Notes under the pieces: model-generated | Told to the model about the DNA's origin: nothing | What the model saw: the letters and a program-made list of their open reading frames with translations, nothing else | Database searches by the model: none | Assembly: GCF_014529945.1 (NCBI RefSeq) | Contig: NZ_JACVFB010000007.1 | Location: 372,001 to 436,000 of the forward strand | DNA from: Chitinophaga varians | GTDB lineage: Bacteria; Bacteroidota; Bacteroidia; Chitinophagales; Chitinophagaceae | DNA length: 64,000 nucleotides | Reading direction: 5' to 3' | Shown: positions 54,592 through 63,177 of the stretch, piece by piece | Position numbering within the stretch: position 1 is the stretch's first letter | Layout: every line of letters begins with the position of its first letter | Program-made: the position numbers and the translations under genes

Positions 54592-56097
54592 CTATACCCA
54601 AGCACCGGCACTATCAGTTTTACAGTAGTGGCTACCTGATGGGGCAGCATTATCTATTTCAAAATGATAGCAGGCTCTTTGTTGGGTGATCTGCGCGCAA
54701 TAAATTCCACTCATCATTTTTACGGGAATGGCATGGTCCTCAATTTGAGAAGAAATGTCGTGCTTCTGTTTTTTACCCGCTAAATAATCCGCAAATTCCT
54801 CTACCACCCTGAACTTAACCCATTCCATGGTGATGGCTGGAGCTCCTTCATCAGCAGGGTGTTCTACCAAATCCGAGTATTTATACACTTTCGGTTGTGC
54901 TTCTCCGTTAGTCAGCAACGGGTTGCGAAATACGTATATGTCGAAATGGTTTTTCCCGCCTAAATACTCCTCTTTATTTTCGTTTTTATCATGCTTATCA
55001 TGTGCCTGATAGGCGTGTATCTGGATATTCTGAAACGGCCCTTGCTGGATATGGTAACTCTCATGTTTAATCCTTCCGTTTCCTTTATACAAATCTGCGC
55101 CTGGCCTGATCCATGTTCTCCCCGCAAATCCGTTATGCACCAGGTTTACATTAAAATTAGCGACGACCTCTCCATATTTCCGCAGCGCAATGACAGCGGA
55201 AATATCTATCTCCCCGAAATCCGCGCATATCTCCCGTAGCTGTTGTTCCGACCAGGGGTTCACCTCTTTATATTCATCACCAAAAACAGACAGGTAATCT
55301 TTTTCATTGAACTGCGTGAAAAAGCCATTGGGCTTTAAGAAAGAACTGATCACCTCCATCTCGTCTGCCACTTTATCGGGCAATGCCGAAGCTTTGTAAA
55401 ACTGATAAATCGTATCAAAAATGTGATATCCGCTGTGAGAAGCCTTTCCATAGCCGAAGCAGTAAGGATGATATTTTTGCGTGACAATTTCATTGGGCAA
55501 CCGCCATTGTCCGTCACTGTGATAGGCCTGGATAAAACTTATCGGACAATTTGTTTTCAGCGCCACTTCCCTGATTTGATCTTTCACAAACTGAAACCCT
55601 TTATGAAAACGACGATGGGAGTTAATCATAAAAATCGTTTCTGTTCTTTGCTGAAGATCTTTATAAGCGTCCAGTAGTTCAACGTAATCGTCCAGAATGC
55701 CTTTGGCATTATCTAGATTACTGGTGACGTCTGCTCTGGTGGTGACAGGCTTGTCCATCAGAATGTTCAGCTCATTGGCCAAAGCCCATTCAGCATAAGC
55801 CCTGTGCACCAGTGGTTCCGTCGCAATAATGACACCTGTCACCTGATGGTCTGCCACAAACTGTGATAGTCTGTTCTGCAATTCCGGCGGCAATACATGG
55901 GCAAAAGGCTGAATAAGCCATAATTCCGTTTCCATTTCTCCAATAGCGTTGCGTACAACGGAAGCTTCGTTTTCCAGATCGATCACTAAAGCCAGCTTCA
56001 CCTGTTGAAGGTTGCGCAGTGCGGGGAGATATATACGTCTGGCGTGGGGACCGCATCCAATTAAGATGACATTTACTTGATCGTTTTTCTTTTTCAT
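54592..56097 (-). CDS. Gfo/Idh/MocA-family oxidoreductase
   Basis: 501 residues. The N-terminal Rossmann fold has VNVILIGCGPHARRIYLPAL (nucleotide site about 13-20) and the family's EKP-like motif as LMDKPVTT (about 113-120). The C-terminal part is longer than the 350-residue average. NAD(P)-dependent reduction of a sugar or, given the carrier protein beside it, possibly a carrier-bound intermediate as in thiazolinyl imide reductases; this is inference. Upstream region is a 331-bp spacer shared with a divergent Crp/Fnr gene. Confidence 0.82.
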   Translation of the reverse strand: MKKKNDQVNVILIGCGPHARRIYLPALRNLQQVKLALVIDLENEASVVRNAIGEMETELWLIQPFAHVLPPELQNRLSQFVADHQVTGVIIATEPLVHRAYAEWALANELNILMDKPVTTRADVTSNLDNAKGILDDYVELLDAYKDLQQRTETIFMINSHRRFHKGFQFVKDQIREVALKTNCPISFIQAYHSDGQWRLPNEIVTQKYHPYCFGYGKASHSGYHIFDTIYQFYKASALPDKVADEMEVISSFLKPNGFFTQFNEKDYLSVFGDEYKEVNPWSEQQLREICADFGEIDISAVIALRKYGEVVANFNVNLVHNGFAGRTWIRPGADLYKGNGRIKHESYHIQQGPFQNIQIHAYQAHDKHDKNENKEEYLGGKNHFDIYVFRNPLLTNGEAQPKVYKYSDLVEHPADEGAPAITMEWVKFRVVEEFADYLAGKKQKHDISSQIEDHAIPVKMMSGIYCAQITQQRACYHFEIDNAAPSGSHYCKTDSAGAWV

Positions 56098-56428
56098 GAT
56101 AGATGAATCTTCAGATGAGACATGGTGATGAGCATGGTATCGGGGGGATACCGGTTAAATAATTATTTTGAGTAATGATGGGTGAGTAGCAGGTTCAATT
56201 TCTTTGAACGTAACAGGATATCAATATTAAATGTGCATAGGTTTTTCTTTAAAAAAAACAGCGACTATATGCAGTGCTATTCGCGTATCAAAATAATGAT
56301 TTATTTGGAAACTCCAACAAAAAGAAAATGTTATCTGCCGGTAGATGATCAACCCGTATTGATTTTTAATGGTATCCCTACAAAGTCATTTATATCGTAC
56401 TTTCGCCTCCACACCATACGGCACACCC
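56098..56428. other. 331-bp divergent intergenic region
   Basis: AT-rich spacer between the divergent oxidoreductase and Crp/Fnr genes; it must hold both promoters. TACTTTCG at 56397-56404 is one base off a -7 element for the plus-strand gene. An open frame at 56182-56478 runs into the regulator in another frame and looks accidental. No operator was recognised. Confidence 0.45.
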
Positions 56429-56995
56429 ATGAGCGAACTGTTAAGACAACAAATCGAAAAAATCACGCCCCTCACTGATAGTGAGTTTGAATATATACTG
56501 TCTCATTTCACCCCCAAAAAATATAAAAAACACCAGTTTCTGGTGCAGGAAGATTCCCTTGTTCCCTATGATTTCTTTGTTACCAAAGGCCTTTTAAAAG
56601 CCTCCTATACCAACCCCAATGACGGCAAAGAACATATCCTGCAATTTGCGTGGGAAGACTGGTGGATCACGGACTATCAGGCATACTTCAACGAAACGAC
56701 ATCTAATTTGACAATTGACTGCATTGAAGATGTGGAAGTACTGTGCCTGTCACTGCACGACCGGGAGAAAATATGTGCCGACCTGCATAAAATAGAACAT
56801 TTCTTCAGACGGAAGTCGAATGCCGGTTATGTGGCCTTGCAGCGGCGTATTTTATCATTACTGAACAGCTCCGCCGAAGAACGCTATCATCAGTTACACT
56901 CCACCTATCCTCAACTTTTCCAGAGAGTGCCGAAGACATTAATCGCCTCCTACCTGGGCGTTTCCAGGGAAACGCTCAGCCGCTTTTCCAAATAG
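56429..56995 (+). CDS. Crp/Fnr-family transcriptional regulator
   Basis: ATG 56429 gives 188 residues (MSELLRQQIEKIT). Cyclic-nucleotide-binding fold (about 25-120, HQFLVQEDSLVPYDFFVTKG) and C-terminal helix-turn-helix (VPKTLIASYLGVSRETLSRF). Clear relative of the regulator at 53580 but not a recent duplicate. It is divergent from the oxidoreductase/carrier genes and 93 bp upstream of the DJ-1 gene, so either could be its target. Confidence 0.9.
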   Translation: MSELLRQQIEKITPLTDSEFEYILSHFTPKKYKKHQFLVQEDSLVPYDFFVTKGLLKASYTNPNDGKEHILQFAWEDWWITDYQAYFNETTSNLTIDCIEDVEVLCLSLHDREKICADLHKIEHFFRRKSNAGYVALQRRILSLLNSSAEERYHQLHSTYPQLFQRVPKTLIASYLGVSRETLSRFSK

Positions 56996-57088
56996 TGTGA
57001 TCTACCTCACACCAAACTTGTGACATAGTTCCTGTGCAGTCCAACAGCTTTTGAAGATTTTTACCTTGTCAAATCAACATTCATCTGT

Positions 57089-57871
57089 ATGAAGAAGGCC
57101 ATCTTATCAATAGCCATTGGACTCATGGCGATAGCTGTTGCAGCACATCATCCGGCAGCCGCACAAACTAAAAAACAAGTAAAGCAAATGGAAAAGAAAA
57201 TCCTCTTTGTGGTGACCAGCCACGACCAAAAAGGCAACACCGGACAGCCTACCGGTTATTATCTCGCAGAAGTGGCGCATCCCTGGGACGTGCTTCACAC
57301 GGCCGGCTATGAAATTGATTTCGTCAGCCCCCGGGGCGGCAAAGCACCGGTGGACGGTTTTAATCTTGAAGACCCCATCAATAAAAAATTCTGGGACAAT
57401 GCAGAATATCAGCAGAAGGTGACCCATACGATGCAGCCGTCAGCAGTTGACCCTTCAAAATATGCAGCTATTTTTTATGCCGGCGGACATGGCGCAATGT
57501 GGGACTTCGCGGACAACGCCGAGCTGGCCGGCATTGCCAGGAAGATATACGAAGCAGGCGGTGTTGTGAGTGCCGTCTGTCATGGCCCTGCAGGGCTCGT
57601 GAATATTCAGCTGAGTAATGGCAAATATCTGGTAGATGGCAAAAAAATCAATGCGTTTACCAATGAAGAGGAAGCGGCGGTAAAGCTGGACAATGTAGTG
57701 CCATTTCTGCTGGAAACTACCTTGATAACACGTGGAGCTATCTTTGAAAAGTCCGGGCTCTGGCAGCCGCATGTTGTCACTGACCAGCGGGTTGTTACCG
57801 GCCAAAACCCGGCTTCCGCAAAAGGTGTGGGAGAAGCCACCCTGGCAGTCCTTCAGGGTATTAGCCAATAA
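57089..57871 (+). CDS. Exported DJ-1/PfpI-superfamily protein (Hsp31-like)
   Basis: 260 residues with a signal peptide (about 1-26, ending AAAQ). The nucleophile-elbow cysteine is C164 in SAVCHGPAG followed by H165; E61 in GYYLAEVAHPWDVL is the conserved glutamate; YAGGHGAMWD completes the pocket. The closest type is Hsp31/glyoxalase III, which converts methylglyoxal to lactate or protects proteins; most such enzymes are cytoplasmic, so a signal peptide is notable. A second start at M34 (MEKKILFVVTSHD) would give a cytoplasmic form. A strong terminator follows. Confidence 0.9.
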   Translation: MKKAILSIAIGLMAIAVAAHHPAAAQTKKQVKQMEKKILFVVTSHDQKGNTGQPTGYYLAEVAHPWDVLHTAGYEIDFVSPRGGKAPVDGFNLEDPINKKFWDNAEYQQKVTHTMQPSAVDPSKYAAIFYAGGHGAMWDFADNAELAGIARKIYEAGGVVSAVCHGPAGLVNIQLSNGKYLVDGKKINAFTNEEEAAVKLDNVVPFLLETTLITRGAIFEKSGLWQPHVVTDQRVVTGQNPASAKGVGEATLAVLQGISQ

Positions 57872-57878
57872 AGGCGCT

Positions 57879-57929
57879 AAAACAGAGCAGCCTTACACAT
57901 ATGGTTGTAAGGCTGCTCTGTTTTTATTT
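57879..57929. terminator. Bidirectional intrinsic terminator
   Basis: A perfect 19-bp stem (57879-57897 with 57906-57924, core CAGAGCAGCCTTACA) and T run on the plus strand. It sits between convergent genes and touches the stop codon of the methyltransferase gene. Confidence 0.9.
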
Positions 57930-58613
57930 TGCGGCTTCCAATGCCACTGCGTTATTAAATCTCGTTTTCTCTTCTACCAGCCGGAACATCCCGTCGGCCG
58001 CATCATTGAAGGTACAGCGCCGCACCTTCCGGAAGCCGGCTTTTTGCAGCTGGTGGGCCAGTGAAATATGATCCCACATATAAAGATGCTCCCTGTTGCC
58101 GAATGCCGATTGTACCAGTTGACGGATGCCGCGTTGTCGCTGCTGTCGGCCCAGCAGGGTTTCTTCCATGAACTTCACGTTGGCCTCCCGGTCTTCCCCG
58201 TGCAGGTTATCGATATACTTCCGCGCCGCTGTTTCCAGATCGGGCAATACGCAGCGGAAGTAACCGCCGGGCTTCAGTATACGATAGGTATTGCGGATAG
58301 CGGTCAGACAATCCTCATAGGACAGGTGCTCCAGCACATGCGAACAATAGACACCGTCACAGGAATTTTCCCCTATGCCGGGCAACCCCGTAATGATATC
58401 TCCCTGGAGCACGTCCGGGTGAAAGGCCACATGCATCCGTTTTTTCAGCAAAGACCCGATAAGGGGCAACTGCTGCAGCCGCAGCGTTGGTGACGCGTCG
58501 AAATTTTTCCAGCCCGGAGGCGCGGAAAAAGGGCCGCTGCCATATTGAACATATAGTTTTCCTCGTTCCATAATCACGCTTACATATTTTTTGATTACAA
58601 TGGGGTTTGTCAA
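57924..58613 (-). CDS. Class I SAM-dependent methyltransferase
   Basis: 229 residues; M15 (58571) is an alternative start. The Methyltransf_11-type motifs are CDGVYCSHVLEHLSYEDC and the following ILKPGGYFRCVLPDLE, in the order acidic loop, motif post I, motif IV. The glycine-rich motif I is replaced by HPDVLQGDIITGLPGIGENS, a form seen in short wbqC-like or polysaccharide-associated methyltransferases. Substrate unknown. No linked biosynthetic genes. Confidence 0.85.
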   Translation of the reverse strand: MTNPIVIKKYVSVIMERGKLYVQYGSGPFSAPPGWKNFDASPTLRLQQLPLIGSLLKKRMHVAFHPDVLQGDIITGLPGIGENSCDGVYCSHVLEHLSYEDCLTAIRNTYRILKPGGYFRCVLPDLETAARKYIDNLHGEDREANVKFMEETLLGRQQRQRGIRQLVQSAFGNREHLYMWDHISLAHQLQKAGFRKVRRCTFNDAADGMFRLVEEKTRFNNAVALEAAK

Positions 58614-59033
58614 ACATTTATAGAAAAAAATAACACGGGATAACTACATTTTGTTGGCATCCCGTCAAACATCCGACAGCCTCCACACGCTTCCGGCCGC
58701 TATTAGATAGATCCGCTTAAACATCACGCATATACTTGATTATCTGACATATATAAATTTCATTACAATACAATCTATCAGTATGGTACACACCGGATAG
58801 ATTTACTTTGCATTCAAATGGATATTTTATAGTTTTGCGCCGGTTCTATCAATTGCCTGTAATCAGGCAACATCCCTGTAAATACTGCTCACGCCTATAG
58901 CACCCATACTATTTTATGCTAACTCTGCCAATATGGATGAAATAAACCATGTTTGACAAGTAACCATTTTTCAATAATATTCTAAACGGCAACGTTAATA
59001 AACATGCCTGTCAAGGCAAGAAGTGAAGATTTT
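58614..59033. other. AT-rich divergent intergenic region
   Basis: About 420 bp between the divergent methyltransferase and hydrolase genes. Rich in A/T with no open frame, hairpin or full promoter match that I can support. Confidence 0.4.
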
Positions 59034-59825
59034 ATGGCGCAACGTGTGAAAGTGCTCATTTCGGTTTTATTATTATTCAGCAGTCTCTCCGGGTTTTCTC
59101 AAACACCGACCGGTACTGCTAAAGCAGAACAAAAAACCATCTATCTTTTTAGTGGATTGGGGGCAGACTCCAGTTTATTCAGGAACCTGCATCTTCCGGG
59201 CTATCATAAAGTCTATATCACCTGGGTACCGTCGTCGTCAGACGAGACGATTGAGCAATATGCAGCCAGGATAAAAAGCCAGATCACGGTAGAAAACCCC
59301 TATATCATCGGGGTCTCTTTCGGCGGTATCGTAGCAGTGGAAGTGTCTAAACTGGTCAACGTAGAAAAGATGGTCCTGATCTCTTCCGCCACCACCAAGG
59401 ACGAGTTGAGCAAGTTCCAGTTCTTTTTTATGAGACTGGGTTTATACCGCCTCGTTCCCCGTTTCCTGTTGCAGCGCATGAATTTCATCACTTATAGCTA
59501 CTTCGGCGCCCGTACCAAAATGGACAAAGATGCGCTTAAACAGTTACTACAGGGCACCGATATCTATTTTTTCCGTTGGGCCCTGAAGAGCATCTCTCAC
59601 TGGGAAAACAAACAACCGCCGGAGCACACCATCCAGGTGCATGGAACGGCCGACAGGGTCATTTCCAGCAAACGGGTACATCCTGATTACCGTATTAAAG
59701 GCGGCGGCCATCTCATGGTATTCAACAAAGCCGATACGATCAGCAAAATCATCATGCACTACTTCCATAGTAAAGCCGATACTATTCCCAATTCCATTCC
59801 TGAACAGGGTCCTGCTGGTTTTTAA
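59034..59825 (+). CDS. Exported alpha/beta hydrolase
   Basis: ATG 59034 gives about 263 residues with a signal peptide (MAQRVKVLISVLLLFSSLSG, cleaved near GFSQ). Nucleophile S95 lies in IIGVSFGG; the acid is the D of HGTADRVI; the base is the H of GGGHLMV. The oxyanion strand is YLFSGLGADSS. Substrate unknown; esterase or peptidase-like. The last 44 bp overlap the end of the flavin-binding gene on the opposite strand. Confidence 0.85.
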   Translation: MAQRVKVLISVLLLFSSLSGFSQTPTGTAKAEQKTIYLFSGLGADSSLFRNLHLPGYHKVYITWVPSSSDETIEQYAARIKSQITVENPYIIGVSFGGIVAVEVSKLVNVEKMVLISSATTKDELSKFQFFFMRLGLYRLVPRFLLQRMNFITYSYFGARTKMDKDALKQLLQGTDIYFFRWALKSISHWENKQPPEHTIQVHGTADRVISSKRVHPDYRIKGGGHLMVFNKADTISKIIMHYFHSKADTIPNSIPEQGPAGF

Positions 59826-60210
59826 AATCGCTGTAGCGGGCCCAGTACGGCGTTACCACAAAATGCACCAGCCCCTTCCAGGTGGCGGCGCGTTCGCGGC
59901 CTTCCGGGAAAACGCCGTAATACACCTCTTTCAGCGGGTCCCGTTCATCCGGTGGCAACAATCTGGCGGTGCCTTCCAGCTGCACAGACACTTCATGGTC
60001 CCACCCGATGACCAGCGCCACCCGGGGATCAGCCATGAGATTGATATATTTGCGGGAACTATCTACGGTATCAAAAATGATTTCCATCTCTCCGGAAACG
60101 GCAATACCCACCACCGCAGACTGGGGCGCGCCGGCTTTATTGATGCTGGCCACCACCGCCAGTGGCTGTGACTGCAAATAAGCACAAAGGTCTTCTTTTG
60201 TCATACTCAT
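59782..60210 (-). CDS. Pyridoxamine 5'-phosphate oxidase-like flavin-binding protein
   Basis: 142 residues, split beta-barrel. AVVASINKAGAPQSAVVGIAV is the N-terminal strand pair and SSRKYINLMADPRVALVIG the FMN phosphate-binding segment of PNPOx-like proteins. Small members of this kind bind FMN or F420/heme and are often general reductases or stress proteins; true PdxH activity is unlikely at this length. Tail-to-tail overlap with the hydrolase gene. Confidence 0.85.
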   Translation of the reverse strand: MSMTKEDLCAYLQSQPLAVVASINKAGAPQSAVVGIAVSGEMEIIFDTVDSSRKYINLMADPRVALVIGWDHEVSVQLEGTARLLPPDERDPLKEVYYGVFPEGRERAATWKGLVHFVVTPYWARYSDFKNQQDPVQEWNWE

Positions 60211-60412
60211 AGATATTTATTCATCCGTTTGACTAATGTAGCTGAAAGTTACAGCCTGGCAAAATAGGCCTTCCGGCGGCGATAGCGCATTTTATCTATT
60301 GCCGGAGTGCCTCCTCCAACGGTAACGGTTATATGTTTTTACTTATCTTCGTACGAAATCCTTACCCATGAAAAAAGTATTCGACGCCTTGTAGCACCAA
60401 AAGTGTTTACAA

Positions 60413-60721
60413 GTGAAAAAACTTAAAATCCTGAAAACGACCGACCATCGCGGAACGTACAACAAGATGAACAAAAGCCTCTACGCGATGTGCGACCGCT
60501 GCAGATGGCATTCAATTTTTCAGAAAAACTGCTGCGAGAACGTCTTCCCTGCCATGTGGTATGAGGAAGATGGTACAGACAAGCCCGAAAAGCTGAAATA
60601 TAGTTTTCACCCCAACTGGAAACTGGTGTCCAAAAACCGCAAACAGTGGATGAAAAAAAGGTTTCTGACTCAACGGAGAGACTACGCCAATAATACTTAC
60701 GACATCCGCTTCGGCTGGTAA
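60413..60721 (+). CDS. Small cysteine-containing basic protein
   Basis: 102 residues starting at GTG 60413, or 84 from ATG 60467. A CDRC and a later CCEN pair (about 27-42) suggest a metal site; the C-terminal half is rich in K, R and aromatic residues (KNRKQWMKKRFLTQRR). An 8-codon frame with ATG (60369, MKKVFDAL) ends 17 bp before the GTG. I do not recognise the family. A strong terminator follows directly. Confidence 0.6.
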   Translation: MKKLKILKTTDHRGTYNKMNKSLYAMCDRCRWHSIFQKNCCENVFPAMWYEEDGTDKPEKLKYSFHPNWKLVSKNRKQWMKKRFLTQRRDYANNTYDIRFGW

Positions 60722-60725
60722 AACC

Positions 60726-60756
60726 AAAGCCTTACAACGAACGTTGTAAGGCTTTT
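60726..60756 (+). terminator. Intrinsic terminator with GAAC loop
   Basis: AAAGCCTTACAAC (60726-60738) pairs perfectly with GTTGTAAGGCTTT (60743-60755), followed by T residues. Five bases after the stop of the small basic protein. Confidence 0.9.
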
Positions 60757-60921
60757 TAGTTCGCCCCCTTGCCCCCCAGCCTGCTATCATACAGACGATC
60801 AAAAAATGAAAATAAAATCCGACATTTATGCCGCCGGAGTAATACGAAGTGTACCCTTGCCAGCTGGTTAGGTTCTTTTATCTCCCGCCCCGTCACCATT
60901 TCCGATAGTAAACGATCACAC

Positions 60922-61866
60922 ATGAAACCATTCCTGTCGCTTTGCCTGCTCGTGTGTATGGCCGTTGGCGCCCGTTCCCAGTACAAACTGGACAGCGTTA
61001 TCCGCAACGCCAAAACAGCCCGGCACGTGCGTATCCCCGGCACTCACCTCTATATTATTCCGCCGGCACACTACGGCATTGCCAAAAACTTCATCGGGCT
61101 GCACCACAAAGAAAGGGGCATGATCAATGTATATGACCTGCCGGGCGGCAACTTCTATACCAACGCCGCCTCCTTCAGCAAGGAAGCTTTTATCGAAAAA
61201 GGCGCTACGGTCTATAACTATCAGGAGCTACAGATGGATGGCTATCCGGCTAAGTTTGTGGCGGCACAGGGCGCTCCCACGCATATTACCCTGGGACTTG
61301 TTTTCGGCGACACCACCTTCTCCACTTCGGTCATGGCGGTATATCCTACCGGTAATGAGGCTGCCGGAAAAGAAATACTGGCCAGTCTCCGTACCATCTG
61401 GTACGACCCGCAGCAGAAAATAGATCCTTTTGAAACGGCTAATTTCACGATGGATACCAGCCATACGCCTTTCCGTTTCTTTCGATACGCTGCCAGCCTG
61501 TATATTTATACCGTCAACGGGATGGACACCAGAGAAGATCCGGACGGACCGTTTGTGATGGTGGCCCAGTTTCCCAACGACAACACCGCCAAACCCAAAG
61601 AAATCGCGGCGCTCATGGTCGGCAAATTCCGCGAGTATGGCCTCACCAATCCGGAAACGAAAGCCGAAATCAATGACCGTATCAATAACAACGAAGCCTA
61701 TCAGATGGAAATACAAGGGCAGCTGAAAGACAAACCGGTAACGGCCTACTGCTGCGTAGTGGTGAAAGGCGACCAGGCTATTGTGCTGCAGGCCATCAGC
61801 AAAAAGGAGCCTACCCGCGACCTGCAATATTTTAAGAAACTGGCATCTTCCTTACAAGTAAAATAG
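60922..61866 (+). CDS. Secreted hypothetical protein
   Basis: ATG 60922 gives 314 residues; upstream frame to 60769 lacks signal-like sequence. Signal peptide MKPFLSLCLLVCMAVGARSQ. The body is alternating alpha/beta and resembles lipoprotein-like or PsbP-like sheets (HVRIPGTHLYIIPPAHYGIA). No family recognised. The AraC gene starts 12 bp after its stop, so the two are probably co-transcribed. Confidence 0.65.
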   Translation: MKPFLSLCLLVCMAVGARSQYKLDSVIRNAKTARHVRIPGTHLYIIPPAHYGIAKNFIGLHHKERGMINVYDLPGGNFYTNAASFSKEAFIEKGATVYNYQELQMDGYPAKFVAAQGAPTHITLGLVFGDTTFSTSVMAVYPTGNEAAGKEILASLRTIWYDPQQKIDPFETANFTMDTSHTPFRFFRYAASLYIYTVNGMDTREDPDGPFVMVAQFPNDNTAKPKEIAALMVGKFREYGLTNPETKAEINDRINNNEAYQMEIQGQLKDKPVTAYCCVVVKGDQAIVLQAISKKEPTRDLQYFKKLASSLQVK

Positions 61867-61878
61867 TAGTTTTTGTTT

Positions 61879-62673
61879 ATGTCGATGATTACCGTTGCTC
61901 CACTCGATCCATCCGTTCTTCCAGATAAACCACGCCGCGTGATGCGGTACGTCTTGTTATACTGCCATAGCGGCTCGCTGGTCATTTCCGTGGACCACCG
62001 CGACTTCACGCTTAACGCCGGTGACGTGATCACCATCACCTCCGGCCAGATACACCACGTCCGCCAGAACAAGGAGGCCAAAGGGTACCTGCTGGAATTT
62101 ACCCTCGATTTTTTCTGTAAAGATGACAACGACATAGAACTGATTTTTCACAACGGCCTTTTCTGTCACTTCGCGATGAATGAAGTGATACCGGTCGGCC
62201 ACGAGGTAGTGGCAACGCAGCTGGCACTCATACAGCAGGAAGTAGCGCAACAGCCCTATCAGTACCTGATCTCTGTGCACAGCCGCATCACGCTGATATT
62301 GGTGGCCATCAACCGGGCCAAGGTGCAGCGGGGCGATGAGATCTGGAAACCCGATGCGCTGTTCCTTAAGTTCCTGGAAGCCGTACGGAACAATTTTGAG
62401 CACAACTACCCGCTGAAGGAGCTGGCTTCGCTGCTCGGCACCACAGAAGCCAAACTCAATGAACTGGCCCGCCTGCATGCCGGCAAAACAGCCCAGAACG
62501 TGATATACGGCCTCGTGACCTCTGAAGCCAAGCGGTTGCTGACCTACGGCGATCTTTCCGTGAAAGAAGTGGCGTATAAACTGGGCTTCAACGACCCTTT
62601 CTATTTCTCCAATTTCTTTAAAAAACAGGCCCAATTATCTCCCAAACAATATAAAGAACAATACGCCCTGTAA
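61879..62673 (+). CDS. AraC-family transcriptional regulator
   Basis: ATG 61879 gives about 264 residues. The N-terminal half is a cupin-like sensor (about 20-110, LNAGDVITITSGQIHHV); the C-terminal half has two helix-turn-helix units (about 165-262), with the signature DLSVKEVAYKLGFNDPFYFSNFFKK and final SPKQYK. Likely regulator of the DoxX-cupin pair that follows 82 bp downstream in the same direction. Confidence 0.92.
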   Translation: MSMITVAPLDPSVLPDKPRRVMRYVLLYCHSGSLVISVDHRDFTLNAGDVITITSGQIHHVRQNKEAKGYLLEFTLDFFCKDDNDIELIFHNGLFCHFAMNEVIPVGHEVVATQLALIQQEVAQQPYQYLISVHSRITLILVAINRAKVQRGDEIWKPDALFLKFLEAVRNNFEHNYPLKELASLLGTTEAKLNELARLHAGKTAQNVIYGLVTSEAKRLLTYGDLSVKEVAYKLGFNDPFYFSNFFKKQAQLSPKQYKEQYAL

Positions 62674-62731
62674 ATATTACATGTTTTTTGCAGGATTCTC
62701 TATTTTCTAACCCCTCCTGAAATGCCAACTT

Positions 62732-62756
62732 TGTACTGTCAAAAACAAACAGTACA
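62732..62756. promoter_or_regulatory. Inverted repeat at the DoxX start codon
   Basis: TGTACTGT (62732-62739) and ACAGTACA (62749-62756) are perfect 8-bp arms with a 9-bp spacer. The right arm shares the A of the DoxX ATG. It may be an operator, or an RNA hairpin hiding the start. CAACTTTG at 62725-62732, one base off TAnnTTTG, overlaps the left arm. Confidence 0.5.
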
Positions 62757-63175
62757 TGAAATCATATCAGGATATCGCCGCCTTACTGTTAAGGCTCTCA
62801 CTGGGAACCGGGTTCCTGTCGGCCGTAGCCAGCAGGCTGGGGCTTTGGGGCAGTCGTTCCTCCGGCTGGCAAAGCTTTCTGCAATACACCGCGCAGGTCA
62901 ATTCCTTTGCGCCGGCCCGCATCATTCCTACCATCGCCGTGGTAGCCACCATCGTGGAAGCTTCCCTGGGCATACTATTGCTGGCAGGCTTTAAAACACA
63001 GCTGGCGGCTTGTGCGGCCATGGCGCTCACGCTCCTCTTCGCAGCGGCCATGACCTATTCTTTCGGTCTGAAAGAGCCGCTGGATTATTCCGTATTCGCT
63101 TTCAGCGCCGGCGCTTTTATGCTGGCTACTCTCCCCGGCTATCGCTGGAGTATTGATCAATTATTAAATTCTTAA
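62756..63175 (+). CDS. DoxX-family membrane protein
   Basis: 139 residues with four membrane helices. LLRLSLGTGFLSAVASRLGLWG and AASLGILLLAGFKTQ-like segments (VEASLGILLLAG) are typical of DoxX/DoxD-like proteins; relatives support respiratory or redox functions. The cupin gene begins 2 bp after its stop. Confidence 0.88.
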   Translation: MKSYQDIAALLLRLSLGTGFLSAVASRLGLWGSRSSGWQSFLQYTAQVNSFAPARIIPTIAVVATIVEASLGILLLAGFKTQLAACAAMALTLLFAAAMTYSFGLKEPLDYSVFAFSAGAFMLATLPGYRWSIDQLLNS

Positions 63176-63177
63176 TC

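Noticed and set aside
56182..56478. 98-codon frame before the second Crp/Fnr gene
   Set aside because: Runs into the regulator in another frame and has no protein-like pattern.
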